Shown: piece after piece, positions 1 to 7,896 of the stretch
Layout of the letters: every line of letters starts with the position of its first letter
Position numbering within the stretch: position 1 is the stretch's first letter
Source of the DNA: Salpingoeca rosetta
Lineage: Eukaryota; Opisthokonta; Choanoflagellata; Craspedida; Salpingoecidae
Length of the DNA stretch: 16,504 nt
NCBI RefSeq assembly: GCF_000188695.1
Contig: NW_004754924.1
Location: 1,002,125-1,018,628 of the forward strand
Direction of reading: 5' to 3'
Translations under genes and position numbers: made by a program
Notes under the pieces: generated by a model
What the model saw: only the letters and a program-made list of their open reading frames with translations
Database searches by the model: none
Told to the model about the DNA's origin: nothing

Positions 1-1
1 G

Positions 2-355
2 CAGTGTTGTTTTGGCGCCAACCGCAGCATCTTGAGTCTGTCTATGTTCATGGCAAAGCAAGCACAGCACCGGATCGTGTCGATACTCGAGTACTCTGCA
101 CTTGTTTCCACTGTTCACACGCGCTCTTCCCCACAATGGCAGACCCTCCTTGTTGACTGGCCCTTGTCGATGAAGAAACGGACGGGACGCGCGACCCGAA
201 TGGAGCCGAAAAGAGGAGCCACTGGACCAACAGATCTTCGACCTCTTCCCCTGCATGATGAGGCGACGGCAATATCTGCTCAGCCCAAACTTCTCTGCCG
301 CTTCCACACAACGGACGAACGTCAGGACGCGCAATGGACGAGAGCTCGCATGTGA
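2..355 (+). CDS. Possible 3' end of a gene entering from the left edge, unknown product
   Basis: A + strand frame is open from the window edge to a TGA at 353-355 (117 codons). It contains protein-like stretches such as AKQAQHRIVSILEYSALV and WQTLLVDWPLSMKKR, with mostly G/C third positions. No domain is recognised and no splice boundary is certain. The antisense strand is also open from about 370 down to base 1 in one frame (it includes VEAAEKFGLSRYCRRLIMQG), so a gene leaving on the minus strand is an exclusive alternative. A third frame (1-156, +) is open as well. GC-rich DNA has few stops, so openness alone is weak evidence. I slightly prefer the + reading because its hydrophobic pattern is more regular. 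Confidence 0.25.
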   Translation, partial: QCCFGANRSILSLSMFMAKQAQHRIVSILEYSALVSTVHTRSSPQWQTLLVDWPLSMKKRTGRATRMEPKRGATGPTDLRPLPLHDEATAISAQPKLLCRFHTTDERQDAQWTRARM

Positions 356-1028
356 TTGCCTGATTTCGCTTCACATCAGTCAGCCCCTTTGCTTCCCTCG
401 TGCAACTGAATGAAGGCAAGTTTCCAGTCACCCTGACCACGCCTGCCGCCGCTCGATCCAGCACGCTCACAGCAGTGACACAGCAGTTGACACGACATCC
501 CCCTCCATCCTCGTCATCAACACATCACACACACACACACATCACACACACACGCGCGCGCGCATGTGCAGATTCAGAGTTGCCAGAATACTGGGAGTGC
601 CAACGGAGCAGAAGAACGTGTACTGGTGTTGTGCATGACACAGGAACGGCAAGCAACCAAGTAACCAAGAAGAAAGCAGTCGACTCGGATCAGGAAGCAC
701 AGACCAAGCAGCGGCAGAGCACGCACAACGCACAGCTGACAACAGTGATTGAGCAAAGATACGCATACGACACACGACACGACACACGACACGACACACA
801 CACAGATGCATGTGGGCGAGCAGCAACGCCGAATGGATAACGCGGGAGACTTGTGGCACCGGAGATGGACGTGCAGCACGCTCAAGCCGCAGGAACCACC
901 CAGCAAAGGAAGACAGCAAGGTAAGCGCGTATGGTCTGTGGGCGTAGTGGGTCGATGCGTGGAGGCACGAAAGCACTGGCAACACGTGGCCATGAGGCAA
1001 GGGCAGAAGAAGGCTGATCGCCACCCTG
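356..1028. other. Unassigned stretch with a CA/CG tract and one good splice-donor-like site
   Basis: No gene can be supported here. A (CA)n tract at about 526-553 runs into CGCGCGCGCG at 553-563, an alternating purine-pyrimidine stretch that could form Z-DNA. CACGACA units repeat at 770-800. A short open segment starts at ATG 865 (MDVQHAQAAGTTQQRKTA) and ends at a strong donor-like AAG|GTAAGC, with the intron starting at 921. It could be a first coding exon, but I found no convincing partner exon. Confidence 0.4.
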
Positions 1029-1520
1029 CCAAGACAACAGCAGCGACAACAGCGACAACAGCAAAGGAGGCAAGGCGCAAGCACCGTGAGCTTGCGACAA
1101 ACACGACGCCAGCAAGCGTCGCACAAATAGGCATCCAAGAACACCCAACAACACGAGCACCACATATGCACACACACACACACTCACGCTCATGCTTATA
1201 CACAACACTCACACACATACACACACTCACACTCACACGCACACACAACAGGGTCACCACCTTCCACGTTGCGTCCAAGACAACAGCAGCGACAACAGCG
1301 ACAACAGCAAAGGAGGCAAGGCGCAAGCACCGTGAGCTTGCGACAAACACGACGCCAGCAAGCGTCGCACAAATAGGCATCCAAGAACACCCAACAACAC
1401 GAGCACCACATATGCACACACACACACACTCACGCTCATGCTTATACACAACACTCACACACATACACACACTCACACTCACACGCACACACAACAGGGT
1501 CACCACCTTCCACGTTGCGT
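1029..1520. repeat. Exact 246-bp tandem duplication (two copies)
   Basis: Copy 1 is 1029-1274 and copy 2 is 1275-1520. Every position I compared matches at an offset of 246, and identity ends within a base or two of the boundaries. Each unit holds a CAACAGCGACAACAG-type block, a segment with AAGCGTCGCACAAATAGGC, CA/CACT-rich runs and the boundary sequence CCTTCCACGTTGCGTC. Because 246 is divisible by 3, open frames run through both copies on both strands, which produces spurious long ORFs of Thr/His or Cys/Val. The identity indicates a recent duplication or an assembly artefact. Confidence 0.95.
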
Positions 1521-1649
1521 CTGGCATTCGACAGACCATTCCGCGCCACTGCCAACAGAACAGCAAAGGCAAAACACACAACCAGTGGCACTGGCATGTG
1601 AGCAATACACCACAGCTTTCATCGCAAAGCTCCCAGCGGACAAAGCATG

Positions 1650-1986
1650 ACCACCACCGCCACGCACAGCAAGCAGCGACGCCCCGCCCCCCGTCTCCCC
1701 GCACAAAAATAACAAAATAATACACACAAAGCAAAAAGATGTGGTAGATCAAAAAGAACGATCTAAGCTTCGCCAATGCGTACTTCCACGCCAAATATTT
1801 TCAGCAGGCGAAGCAATCACCAACACAAATGCACACAGCACAACAGCAGCGCACACCACACAACGCAGCACAGTCAAGGCAACTCACTTTGCTTCAACGC
1901 CACCCAACCAACTCCAACGCTACCACTCAACGCCACCCAATACACACACCTCTGTACGTCTGTGAAGAGCCGCCAAAGCCAGCACC
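1650..1986 (+). promoter_or_regulatory. Probable promoter and 5' untranslated region of the 95-residue gene
   Basis: The stretch 1703-1760 is strikingly A-rich compared with its surroundings, as expected of a nucleosome-poor promoter. It contains a small inverted repeat, TAGATC (1745-1750) and GATCTA (1760-1765), with a 9-nt spacer. A CCAAT pentamer lies at 1773-1777, about 210 bp before the start codon at 1987. From 1800 to 1986 the sequence is CA/AAC-rich without a credible reading frame and probably forms the leader. No TATA box is evident. The assignment is positional inference. Confidence 0.35.
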
Positions 1987-2274
1987 ATGTCCAACAACCA
2001 GGCCAACACCAACGTCCTCCCCAACCTCGGGCTCGCCCATACGCACGGCAACAACGCACCCGGTGCCGTCATGCACCAAGGTGGCCAGGCCACGACCGCA
2101 GCCAACACGGTCGCCGTCCAAGCAGCCGCAGCTCAAGGTACCGCGCCACTCACGGTCGCCAACTTGCAGGTCCACAACGCCGCGTTCGGCAACGGCATGC
2201 AGGTCAACAACATCAACGACGACCTCTTCTGCTTCAGCGATGCCGAGCCCGAGTCCGACTCCGAGTCCGACTAA
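1987..2274 (+). CDS. Small intronless gene, 95-residue Asn/Ala-rich protein with acidic Ser/Asp/Glu tail
   Basis: A single ORF runs from ATG 1987 (context AGCACCATGTCC, a good eukaryotic start) to TAA 2272-2274. Codon use is strongly biased to C or G endings (AAC, GTC, GCC, CTC, CAG), the most biased stretch in the window, which supports real coding and perhaps high expression. Residues 1-75 are low-complexity, rich in Asn, Ala, Gln, Val and Gly, with no signal peptide or membrane segment. The C-terminus reads NDDLFCFSDAEPESDSESD: an aromatic/hydrophobic core (LFCF) inside an acidic serine-rich run, typical of casein kinase 2 target sites and of short docking motifs. I do not recognise a family. 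A small disordered nuclear or cytosolic regulator is a guess only. The acidic tail ends at the stop codon, so the protein appears complete. Confidence 0.8.
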   Translation: MSNNQANTNVLPNLGLAHTHGNNAPGAVMHQGGQATTAANTVAVQAAAAQGTAPLTVANLQVHNAAFGNGMQVNNINDDLFCFSDAEPESDSESD

Positions 2275-3238
2275 GTAATCCGACCACCTCAACACCAACG
2301 CCACGTCCAGCAACTAGGAACCACCACCAGCGCCACCGATACGTCCCCACAAGCCCAACCACCCAGCCAGTCACCCCTGGTCACGCACTCGTGCATGCCA
2401 ACCAAGCCCGTTGTCCTCCTTTCGCCTGTCTCTCGCTGCCATGTCTCCACGTCTCTGCTGTCTCTTCCTTTCCCACCACCCCATCCTCTTCCTTTCCTCC
2501 TCCTCCTGCCAATGCTGATCCTTAATGTTGCTTCCCTCGCCTCTGCAGCTGTCATCGGTCTGGCACCAGCCTCCTGCACCTTCCCTTCTTTCTTCTTTGC
2601 CTGCTGTTCTCCTGACTTCTCTCGGATGTCGCTGTTGTGGCACCCACTCTGTTCGCAACTCTTCCGTCCCTCGTCATCGTGACTCGTCTGCGCTGTTCCC
2701 CAAGCTGCCGTCGTTCCCGCCCTTTCCAGCTGCTGTCTCTGCAATGTGCTGGACCTCATTCAGCCCCACTTGGCCCATTCTGTCCTCGTACTCCCGTACC
2801 TGCACTCTTCTTGTTGTCTCTTGTCGCCTGTACCATCCAACAAATACAACGTAACGCAACATGCGGCAGCAGTGCCAGTGAGCTTGTGTGCGTCAATGAT
2901 GGCAGCCAGTCAACACAACACACCACAACGAGGGCAGAGAGAGAGAGAGAGGAGAGGAGGGAGCGGTACTCACAGGGATCAGTTGCACCGCAACCCCCAC
3001 AGCACACAAGCGCAAGCAACGCCGCAACGCGTTGCATTTTGCAAGCCCATGCAAAGCAACTTGCAAACTTGCTCCTCTTCGCGTGCACGCGCCCAAATTT
3101 CAAAGTCAACCCCACAAAGCTCAAAAGCCACAAGCACATTTACGCGCACACACACACACACACACACGCACACAAGCATACAAGCACACGTAACTACACA
3201 CCTCTGGAAAGCATCAGCCACAGAAGCGCCGCAGCAGC
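2275..3238 (+). other. Non-coding: C/T-rich 3' flank of the 95-residue gene, then leader of the polyQ gene
   Basis: From about 2395 to 2830 the + strand is dominated by C and T (many TTCC, CTCC and CCTC runs), probably the 3' untranslated region and downstream DNA of the preceding gene. No AATAAA is present. Open frames here are long only because stop codons are rare in C/T-rich DNA. A GA run lies at 2938-2957 and a (CA)n tract at 3147-3173. The final segment up to 3238 is CA-rich and probably contains the promoter and leader of the next gene. A few ACTTGC/CTTGCAAA-like words occur near 3060 without clear meaning. Confidence 0.5.
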
Positions 3239-3265
3239 ATGGAGAACAGCATGAATGCCACCGAC

Positions 3266-3309
<44 letters not shown>

Positions 3310-4084
3310 AGAGGGCGTCATGCCGTCCCAAGCTCCAAGCTCCCCACGTGCTCAGCGGCCACAGAACACGCGGGTCCGGCTGGCCGTCCCTTCTCCCGTG
3401 GACGCCACCGTGGCAGAGGGCTCCTCCTCCTCCTCCTCCTCCTCAGCAGCCACAACCACGGCCACAACCACGGCCACGGCCGCCATGCAGGTGCCAGGCA
3501 CCAACCCACAGGTCCAGCCGAGCACGGCTGCAGGCGTCGGTGTCACTGAGGATGCATTTGACAGCATGTGCACAACAGCCGCCGCCACAATGCAGCCCAC
3601 AGTGAGCAAGAATGTGCGGCCCACGGTGAGCAAGAAGAAGCAGCTCCCTCCGGACCACATCTACTCCTGGAAGGACAGGCTCATGGGCCATTGCACAGGA
3701 AAAGTAAGTCAACCGTACACACACACACACACATATGGTACCCAGACGACAAGACACACCTCCAAGCGTTCCACATTTCCCCACAACGGCAAAAGACGCA
3801 CCACACACGTATTGTTCACCTTGTGCTTCAAATACACGTATGCCCTGGCTGCTGCTCCACCACCGCCGCAGGAGCTCATCCAGCACATGAACCGGCAGAG
3901 GCTGGAAGCCGAGCAACGCCGGGCCGCCAGCAGCAGTGGCACTCCGCACAAGCCCCCGGTCTGTGTCGACACACACAAGACATATCATGAGCTCAACATC
4001 ATCACCTGCACACGCACATGCACACACACGCACACACACTCACACACACACACTGTCACTCACACACACACACAGTCACTCACA

Positions 4085-4123
<39 letters not shown>

Positions 4124-4798
4124 TCACTCACACGCGCACACTGCACCTTGCATGTGGCCACAACATACCAGGAGTCAAGTGCCAGCAGTGCCAGCAGTGC
4201 CAGAAGCGCAGCGCAGGTGCATCTCGGGCCCACCAGGAGCGTGGCCAACTCCACACGCAGGGGCATTCCAAAGCGCTGCAACAGCGACAACGTGAGTTTC
4301 TCGCCTGCTCCCATCACACACGCAAACACACACACACACGCACACATACAAGGTCCAGCACGACACAGTCAGGCCACGATGGCCGAACAGCTAAGACACA
4401 CACACACACGCCCATACACAAAAGATAAATGAGCACCCACAGCCACACACACACACAACTGTACACGCACAAAGTATATACGCACACACAACTGTACACG
4501 CACAAAGTATACACGCACACACGAAAACTCACCTTGCCATGCTGCCGCATCTTCGCTCACTTTTCACCTCCACAAGTACAAGTGCCGCCCCCGCGCTCCC
4601 GTCCGGCCGCTGCTGAGGAAGATCCCCATGCACCTCATCAAGAAGCGCGAGGAAGATGAGCGGTACTACGCCAACCTCTCCTCCGACGAAGACAACGAAG
4701 ACAGCAACAGCACCGCCAGCGGCGACGAGGATCCCGGCAATGGCGACGACAATGCTGGCTCATCCGGTGACGCCGATGGTGGCTCCGCATTGTGCTGA
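3239..4798 (+). CDS. Four-exon gene, 297-residue polyQ/polyS protein with basic-helical and acidic C-terminus
   Basis: Exons are 3239-3703, 3872-3958, 4172-4291 and 4577-4798. Donors are AAA|GTAAGT, CCG|GTCTGT (weak) and AAC|GTGAGT. Acceptors are GCCGCAG, ATACCAG and CCACAAG. All three introns are phase 0, and the frame stays consistent to TGA 4796-4798. The protein starts MENSMNATDNE and has 12 Gln at residues 12-23, eight Ser at 62-69 followed by Ala/Thr repeats, and then a more ordered part: DHIYSWKDRLMGHCTGK ending exon 1, ELIQHMNRQRLEAEQRR in exon 2, and YKCRPRAPVRPLLRK then MHLIKKREEDERYYANL in exon 4. It ends in an acidic Asp/Glu/Ser/Gly tail. The first exon and last exon are convincingly coding. 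Exon 3 (Ser/Ala-rich) is chosen on splice sites and phase. I do not recognise a family. Composition suggests a largely disordered nuclear or regulatory protein with a short conserved core, which is inference. The first ATG was chosen because no acceptor-linked upstream exon is visible. Confidence 0.7.
3704..3871 (+). other. Intron 1 of the polyQ gene, with CA tract
   Basis: The intron starts GTAAGT and ends CCGCCGCAG. A (CA)n run (3717-3732) begins about 13 nt after the donor. The same reading frame happens to stay open through this intron. Confidence 0.65.
3959..4171 (+). repeat. Intron 2 of the polyQ gene, dominated by CA and CTGTCACTCACA repeats
   Basis: The intron runs from a weak GTCTGT donor to ATACCAG. 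Between 4016 and 4142 it is almost wholly CA-type repeat. Interspersed units of CTGTCACTCACACGCGCACAC type recur three times, so this is a degenerate minisatellite on a CA background. Confidence 0.65.
4292..4576 (+). repeat. Intron 3 of the polyQ gene, containing a 33-bp tandem repeat
   Basis: The intron runs GTGAGT to CCTCCACAAG. The block AACTGTACACGCACAAAG occurs at 4457 and again at 4490, an offset of 33 bp, within CA-rich DNA. No additional in-frame exon is evident in the 285-nt intron. Confidence 0.6.
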
Positions 4799-5320
4799 GT
4801 GAGATATCAACACCATGGCGCGCTCAAGAATGCATCACCACCACCACTACCACAATCATCATCACCTTCTTCTTGTTCTTTCTCGTCTCCTCCCTCTCCC
4901 TCCCCTTGAGAGCGATGATTCTCAAGACACCACCACCACCACCACCACCATCTGCACAAAGCCCGTGCTGCTCCACACCTTCGCTCTCTGTCTCGTCACA
5001 CTATCTCTAACTCTCTTCTGCCCTACCCACTCCCCAAGCGCCCTCCCTCCTGCCCCCTCTCCCTCCCACATCAACAACGCACCACCCCTCTCTTCATTCC
5101 CCACCTCCCATTTCTGATCAACGACCACTGTCCTCTCCCCTCCCCATATCTCCTCTCTGCATCGCCACCGCCACTGTCTCCGGCACATCCCCACTTGCCT
5201 GTCCCCAGCTCCCGCCTCGCCTCCCAGCCCCTTGCCTGTGCCTTCTTGTGCCTGTGGCATTTGCCAAAATGCACAAAATGAAATGTGATTTCTGCAGTAA
5301 AGCGTTTGGGTGCGTTGCGA
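4799..5320 (+). other. C/T-rich 3' flank of the polyQ gene
   Basis: After the stop codon there are ACC/ATC trinucleotide runs (4830-4865 and 4929-4951), then a strongly C/T-rich stretch of about 370 nt up to 5240. This ends in an A-rich segment with GCACAAAATGAAATGTG and CAGTAAAGCG (5270-5304). AGTAAA at 5296-5301 is the closest thing to a poly(A) signal, so the transcript may end near here. No coding frame is supported. Confidence 0.45.
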
Positions 5321-5333
5321 TGACGTGACGTCA
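5321..5333. promoter_or_regulatory. CRE/bZIP-type palindrome TGACGTCA with adjacent half site
   Basis: The sequence reads TGACGTGACGTCA: a TGACG half site (5321-5325) directly followed by the full palindrome TGACGTCA (5326-5333). In animals and fungi this is the binding site of CREB/ATF-type bZIP proteins. It lies between the end of the polyQ gene and the next, poorly defined region, so it could belong to a promoter on either strand. Confidence 0.4.
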
Positions 5334-5377
5334 TGAGAAGCGGGCAAGTCGCAGCGACAGCTCCATTGTCATCGCAA

Positions 5378-5468
5378 CCACACACACACACACACAAAAA
5401 AAAAAAAAGGAAAAGTAAAAGCAGCACACTGCAAAGCACACAAGCACACAAGCACACACACACCCACA

Positions 5469-5526
<58 letters not shown>
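5378..5526. repeat. CA microsatellite cluster, longest run 5473-5526
   Basis: CA run at 5380-5395, then a run of A (5395-5408), CACAAG units, CACCCA units and an uninterrupted (CA) run of about 27 units. Confidence 0.95.
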
Positions 5527-5529
<3 letters not shown>

Positions 5530-6175
5530 GGCGGGTGTAACCTTACCAGTGACAGTGGTTGGAGAGCTCCCACATGCGACGACAACAGCAGCCATGCGAG
5601 AGAACGGCCATTGACACCACCGTCATCACCACTACCACAACTACTACAGACGCCGACAGTGGCAGCATCAACTCTGATGTTGCCACTGGCGATGCCGTCT
5701 GGAGAGGCGTCGCGTGCTGGGCAGGCACAACAACAGGGACAGCGACAGCAACAACAGCGTGTGGCAAGATGGGAGGCGAAATGTGTAATCCCAGCGGCAT
5801 CATGTCCGAAAGGAAGACGCAGAAAGACACGGAGTGATGCAACGACTTCTCCTGAACACCAAGAGGAAGAGGAGAGGAAGACAAGATATTGAAGGAAAAA
5901 GAACCGAAGCAACATGAGAGACACGAAACGCACAAAGGTGTGGCCACGCTGATGGCACAGCACAACACATGTGAGCACACAAGCGCGCTCGTGCTGTGCA
6001 ACACTTGCGCCCATTCATAGCCACAGTCACGCAAACCAGGACGAAGAGGAGGAGCAACAGCAGCAGCAACAACCAACCAACCAACCAACCAACCAACAAC
6101 AACAGCAACAACAGCAACAACCAGCCAACCAACCAACCAACCACAACCAACCAACCAAGCAACAACAATAACGAC
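5527..6175. other. Unresolved stretch ending in Asn/Gln-type repeats and (CCAA)n
   Basis: No gene can be assigned with confidence. Between 5540 and 5990 several frames are open on both strands without a recognisable domain. From 6050 to 6170 there are AGC/AAC triplets and a (CCAA)n tetranucleotide array (about 6071-6096 and 6123-6160). In the frame of the downstream ATG at 6176 these would read Asn/Gln/Pro/Thr, so they are either leader DNA or a low-complexity N-terminus. Confidence 0.4.
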
Positions 6176-6910
6176 ATGGTCCCGCGATGGTCCACAGCTC
6201 CCGGAAGACGGAGGTATGTCCGCCCCGTGTGCACATAAGCAACACCTCTGCCATGCAACGTCAAATCACCATCATTGCATGTTTGCGTGCGCAGATGTGA
6301 GGCCCCCTCCAATTCCCTCGACGCGTGTGCATGGCGATCCTTCACAGCACAACCCCGCACAGCGCACAAGACAAACCCCGGCCTCAAGCCCACAACACCT
6401 CCCCACAACAGGAAATCACATCTCACCCTCAACCACACATCCGGCATGTGCGTCGCACCTTGCAGTGGCAGTGTGCTGTCCTGTGCGGACTATCGGTCCA
6501 GCCCCTCCTTGTTGCTGCGGCGGCCCGCGGCGGCTTCACCACAGCGAGCGATCGCCTCCCGTCGTGACACCGGCAGTGTCTTGTTCTGGCCCGCACCGCC
6601 AATGGGTTCGTTCTTCACCCGCCGCTGTCCGCTTCAACTGCACCTGCTCCATCCAAGACGATCCAAGGCGTCAAAGGGGGGGGGGGGGCATGCTGTGGAC
6701 GGCGTGGATTGCATGCTCGATGGCGTGCCTGCAGCGCATTGTGCTTGTTTGTGTTGTCTCTTCTTCAAACTGCATGCACGCAAATCCAACACCACCACCA
6801 CAGCAGTAGTTGCTGTTTATCCAACACCACCACAGCAGTGGTTCCTTGTTGTTCATGAGCCCGTGATGCTGCGGTTGTTGTTGTCGCAGTTGCGTTGGCG
6901 GTTACGGTGA
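6176..6910 (+). CDS. Candidate two-exon gene, about 217 residues, unknown product
   Basis: ATG 6176 opens a short exon to 6213 (MVPRWSTAPGRR) that ends at a good donor, GGAG|GTATGT. An 81-nt intron ends at GTGCGCAG (6294), and the joined frame (phase 2) continues from 6295 to TGA 6908-6910. The second exon is open for more than 200 codons. Its first 125 codons have about 70% G/C third positions, clearly above a competing frame that is also open (about 50%). The predicted protein is rich in Pro, Ser, Arg, Ala and Cys and has no recognised domain, signal peptide or membrane segment. Half way through, a run of 13 G (6676-6688) reads as polyGly, and any length error there would change the downstream frame. 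The end of the protein is therefore uncertain. Antisense frames are also open. This could be a real lineage-specific gene or a chance ORF. Confidence 0.3.
6676..6688. repeat. Homopolymer run of 13 G
   Basis: Thirteen consecutive G on the + strand, inside the candidate ORF at 6176-6910. A second run of 11 G lies at 7126-7136. Both are prone to replication slippage and sequencing-length error, and could form G-rich secondary structure. Confidence 0.95.
6788..6840. repeat. Short direct repeat around ATCCAACACCACC
   Basis: AATCCAACACCACCACCACAGCAGT at about 6783-6807 is partly repeated as ATCCAACACCACCACAGCAGT at about 6819-6839, with TAGTTGCTGTTT-like sequence between. Confidence 0.6.
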
Positions 6911-7075
6911 AACTCGTGGTGGTGCTGGTTCGTGTTGGTGTGAGCGCACTTGCTGCTGCTCTTGCTGCTGTTGTCTCCTTCTTCCCCTTTCCGTTACGGG
7001 GGGTCAGCACAAGTTCCCTGGCGCCCACAAGGTCCCCCAACACCATGCTGCTGCTGTGGCAACGCCTGCATGCTG

Positions 7076-7452
7076 TGCCTCGCTTGTCACTGTCTGCACC
7101 TGTGCATTGGGGGCACGGTGGTGTTGGGGGGGGGGGTGAGGTCGCGAGAGAGGAGGCGACGTTGACGCCCGCAGCAGACAGATTATAGAAAACCACTCAA
7201 AGCACACACATTGCACGCACATGCCTGGGCGGTGGATAGCGCACAACAAACACAAACACCGACACGTGCTCGGGTGCCTCGTTTGTCACTGCCTGCACCT
7301 GTGCATTGAGGGCACGGTGGGGTGAGGTCGCGAGAGAGGAGGCGACGTTGACGCCCGCAGCAGACAGATTATAGAAAACCACTCAAAGCACACACATTGC
7401 ACGCACATGCCTGGGCGGTGGATAGCACACAACAAACACAAACACCGACACA
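7076..7452. repeat. Imperfect tandem duplication of about 180-190 bp
   Basis: Copy 1 is 7076-7266 and copy 2 is 7275-7452. The first 50 nt differ at a few positions. Copy 1 also carries about 13 extra nt, including the run of 11 G (7126-7136). The rest, from GTGAGGTCGCGAGAGAGG through AACACCGACAC, is almost identical, with one G/A difference in GATAGCGCAC versus GATAGCACAC. Each copy contains GATTATAGAAAACCACTC, and the copies end at the same word. It may lie in an intron or in intergenic DNA. Confidence 0.9.
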
Positions 7453-7546
7453 AACACACACACAGGCACAAAAAAAACCGCCATGCACCAAGTGCAGACG
7501 TGCTGGTGGTGTGGTGTGATGGTGCCGGTGGTGTTGGCACCTGCAT

Positions 7547-7574
7547 ATGCACGCACGTGCACACGTGCGTGCAT
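7547..7574. repeat. 28-bp palindrome with two CACGTG E-boxes
   Basis: The left arm ATGCACGCACGTG (7547-7559) and right arm CACGTGCGTGCAT (7562-7574) are perfect 13-bp reverse complements around a 2-nt centre. Each arm carries a CACGTG hexamer (7554-7559 and 7562-7567), the classic bHLH E-box core. The whole element alternates purine and pyrimidine for most of its length. It could be a paired transcription-factor site, a cruciform or Z-DNA-prone spot, or chance in CA/TG-rich DNA. Confidence 0.6.
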
Positions 7575-7814
7575 GAGGAAGACAATGACGGCTGCAACCT
7601 GTGATGTGAACGCTCACGCGAGCATGGGCTGAAGCAATGACACGCGCATGTGACACGATGAGGCCTTGCGTAAGCAGCACGCAACAGAGATTACATGTAC
7701 ACGTGTGTGTGTTTGTTTTGTTTGTGGGAGCGGACATGTGTGCAACTGAGCGAGTGGTGCACTGCGAACACGTGTGTGCACAAGCAACAGCGCCTGGCTG
7801 TGAGGCCCAGGCAT

Positions 7815-7817
7815 GCG

Positions 7818-7895
<78 letters not shown>
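7815..7895. repeat. (GC)n-(CA)n tract, strong Z-DNA candidate
   Basis: GCGCGCGCGC (7815-7824) runs directly into about 36 CA units, giving some 80 bp of unbroken purine-pyrimidine alternation, the best Z-DNA-type sequence in the window. Confidence 0.95.

Positions 7896-7896
<1 letters not shown>

Noticed and set aside
749..1720. Plus-strand ORF of 323 codons rich in Thr/His
   Set aside because: The length comes from the frame-preserving duplication and CA tracts; repeated THTHT runs are not a protein signature.
574..1794. Minus-strand ORF of 406 codons rich in Cys/Val/Leu
   Set aside because: It is the antisense of CA and CAACAG repeats and of the two-copy 246-bp duplication; no domain or codon bias.
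4018..4428. Alternative frame with a KCQQCQQCQ cysteine cluster in the polyQ gene's third exon
   Set aside because: It would break the phase-0 continuity with the flanking exons; the triplet pattern is from a GCCAGCAGT repeat.
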